A model generated the notes under the pieces. The model was not told the origin of the DNA. It did no database searches and saw only the letters and a list, made by a program, of their open reading frames with translations. From positions 136,014,797 to 136,078,796 of the forward strand of contig NC_045437.1 of assembly GCF_002776525.5 (NCBI RefSeq): a stretch of 64,000 nt of DNA, written 5' to 3'. A program made the position numbers and the translations under genes. Below, piece after piece: positions 63,270 through 64,000 of the stretch. The first letter of the stretch is position 1. The number at the start of each line of letters is the position of its first letter. Origin of the DNA: Piliocolobus tephrosceles (taxonomy: Eukaryota > Chordata > Mammalia > Primates > Cercopithecidae).

Positions 63270-63401
63270 TGGCTGGGCATGGTGGCTCACACCTGTAATC
63301 CCAGCATTTTGATAGGCTGAGGCAAGTTCAACCCAGGAGTTCGAGACCAGTCTGGGCAATGTATTGAGACCTTGTCTCTACTAACAAAAACAAACAAACA
63401 A
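63270..63401 (+). mobile_element. Alu monomer
   Basis: A single left monomer with an (AAAC)n tail. Target words ATGATATTGGC and ATCATATTGGC flank it. Confidence 0.9.
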
Positions 63402-63732
63402 AATCCAATATCATATTGGCATAAATGTAGATGTATGGACCAATGGAATAGAATAGAGGGTCTAGAAATAAACCCTTACATATATGGCCAACTGATTTTT
63501 GACAAAGGCACCAAGACCATTCAATGGGAAAAGAACAGTCTTCTCAACAAATGGTACTGGGAAAACAGGACATCCACATGCAAAAGAATGAAGCTGGACC
63601 CTTACCTTACACTATATACAAAAATTAACTCAAAATAGATCAAAGACCTAAACTTAATAGTTAAAACTATACCACACTTAGAAGAAAATATGGGAGGATA
63701 TCTTCATGAGCTTGGATTTGGTGTTGATTTCT

Positions 63733-64000
63733 TTTTTTTTTGAGATGGAGTCGCCCCGGGAGACTCAGTCGCCCAGGCTGGAGTGCAGTGGTGCGATCTC
63801 GGCTCCCTGCAAGCTCTGCCTCCCGGGTTCACGCCATTCTCCTGCCTCAGCCTCCCAAGTAGCTGGGACTACAGGCGCCTGTATGGCCACGTCCGGCTAA
63901 TTTTTTGCATTTTTAGTAGAGACGGGGTTTCACCGTGTTAGCCAGGATGGTCTCGATCTCCTGACCTCGTGATCTGCCCACCTTGGCCTCCCAAAGTGCT
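63733..64000 (-). mobile_element. AluY, cut by window edge
   Basis: Antisense AluY-like copy (GCAAGCTCTGCC, GTGTTAGCCAGGATGG). Near its T tract the usual TCGCTCTG is replaced by GCCCCGGGAGACTCAG. Confidence 0.94.

Larger units (their letters stand above)
62760..63732 (+). mobile_element. L1 ORF2 fragment split by two Alus
   Basis: L1 at 62760-62848, 63211-63269 and 63402-63732. The last piece keeps an open frame coding for YGQLIFDKGTK-type sequence of the ORF2 C-terminal half, then AAAATTAACTCAAAATAGATC. Younger-looking than the other L1s here. Cut on its 3' side by an Alu; not mobile. Confidence 0.88.

Noticed and set aside
63372..63638. 88-codon frame as a host gene
   Set aside because: It is the L1 ORF2 C-terminal region entered from an Alu tail.

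Overview
This is primate genomic DNA, most likely from an Old World monkey. About 80 Alu copies or fragments can be read, alongside L1, L2, MIR, MaLR/ERVL LTRs and hAT-type DNA transposons. The Alu at 52952-53250 carries variants I associate with the Old World monkey AluYR lineage (CCGGATC in the right arm, GGGTTTACGCC, CCACCTCGCCCGG and GGCTTGAGCC, all in antisense). I find no recognisable protein-coding gene, tRNA, rRNA or CRISPR array. Nearly every long open frame is an Alu, L1 or LTR read through in one frame. The window looks intergenic or deeply intronic.

Layout. 1-5.6 kb: Alu clusters around L2 and an old MaLR-type LTR. 6.35-11.0 kb: a nearly full-length MST-type MaLR element (two LTRs plus internal region) broken up by Alus, one deletion/duplication junction and a 100-N gap. 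11.3-12.5 kb: a hAT-like DNA transposon. 12.5-17.9 kb: MIRs, deeply nested Alus and old L1 3' ends. 17.9-19.3 kb: GC-rich single-copy DNA with clustered GATA motifs. 20.56 kb: a perfect CTCF core motif. 23.3-24.2 kb: a CpG-rich, promoter-like block. 26.8-29.75 kb: an old plus-strand L1 ORF2 cut up by Alus, including an almost spacer-less inverted Alu pair. 29.8-31.1 kb: a purine tract, then a second CpG-rich block with possible splice and poly(A) signals. 31.9-44 kb: a MIR/L2-rich stretch with MLT2 and THE1/MST LTRs. 44.2-46.5 kb: a minus-strand L1 split by four Alus. 46.9-48.2 kb: a third CpG-rich block. 48.5-62.3 kb: many MIR/L2 copies, several single-copy blocks with transcription-factor motif clusters, and a TCCA tetranucleotide array. 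62.7-64 kb: an L1 ORF2 fragment with Alus.

The more informative non-repeat signals are regulatory: one CTCF core, GATA motif clusters, a near-perfect MAF/NF-E2 element, a GATA plus AP-1-like composite, and three CpG-rich blocks. Together they would fit distal regulatory DNA near a gene outside the window, but this is inference from motifs only. Two assembly observations are solid. The gap at 53270-53369 has identical 28-base flanks and is probably false. The gap at 7532-7631 lies where a segment now found inside the upstream LTR (6499-6705) would be expected.
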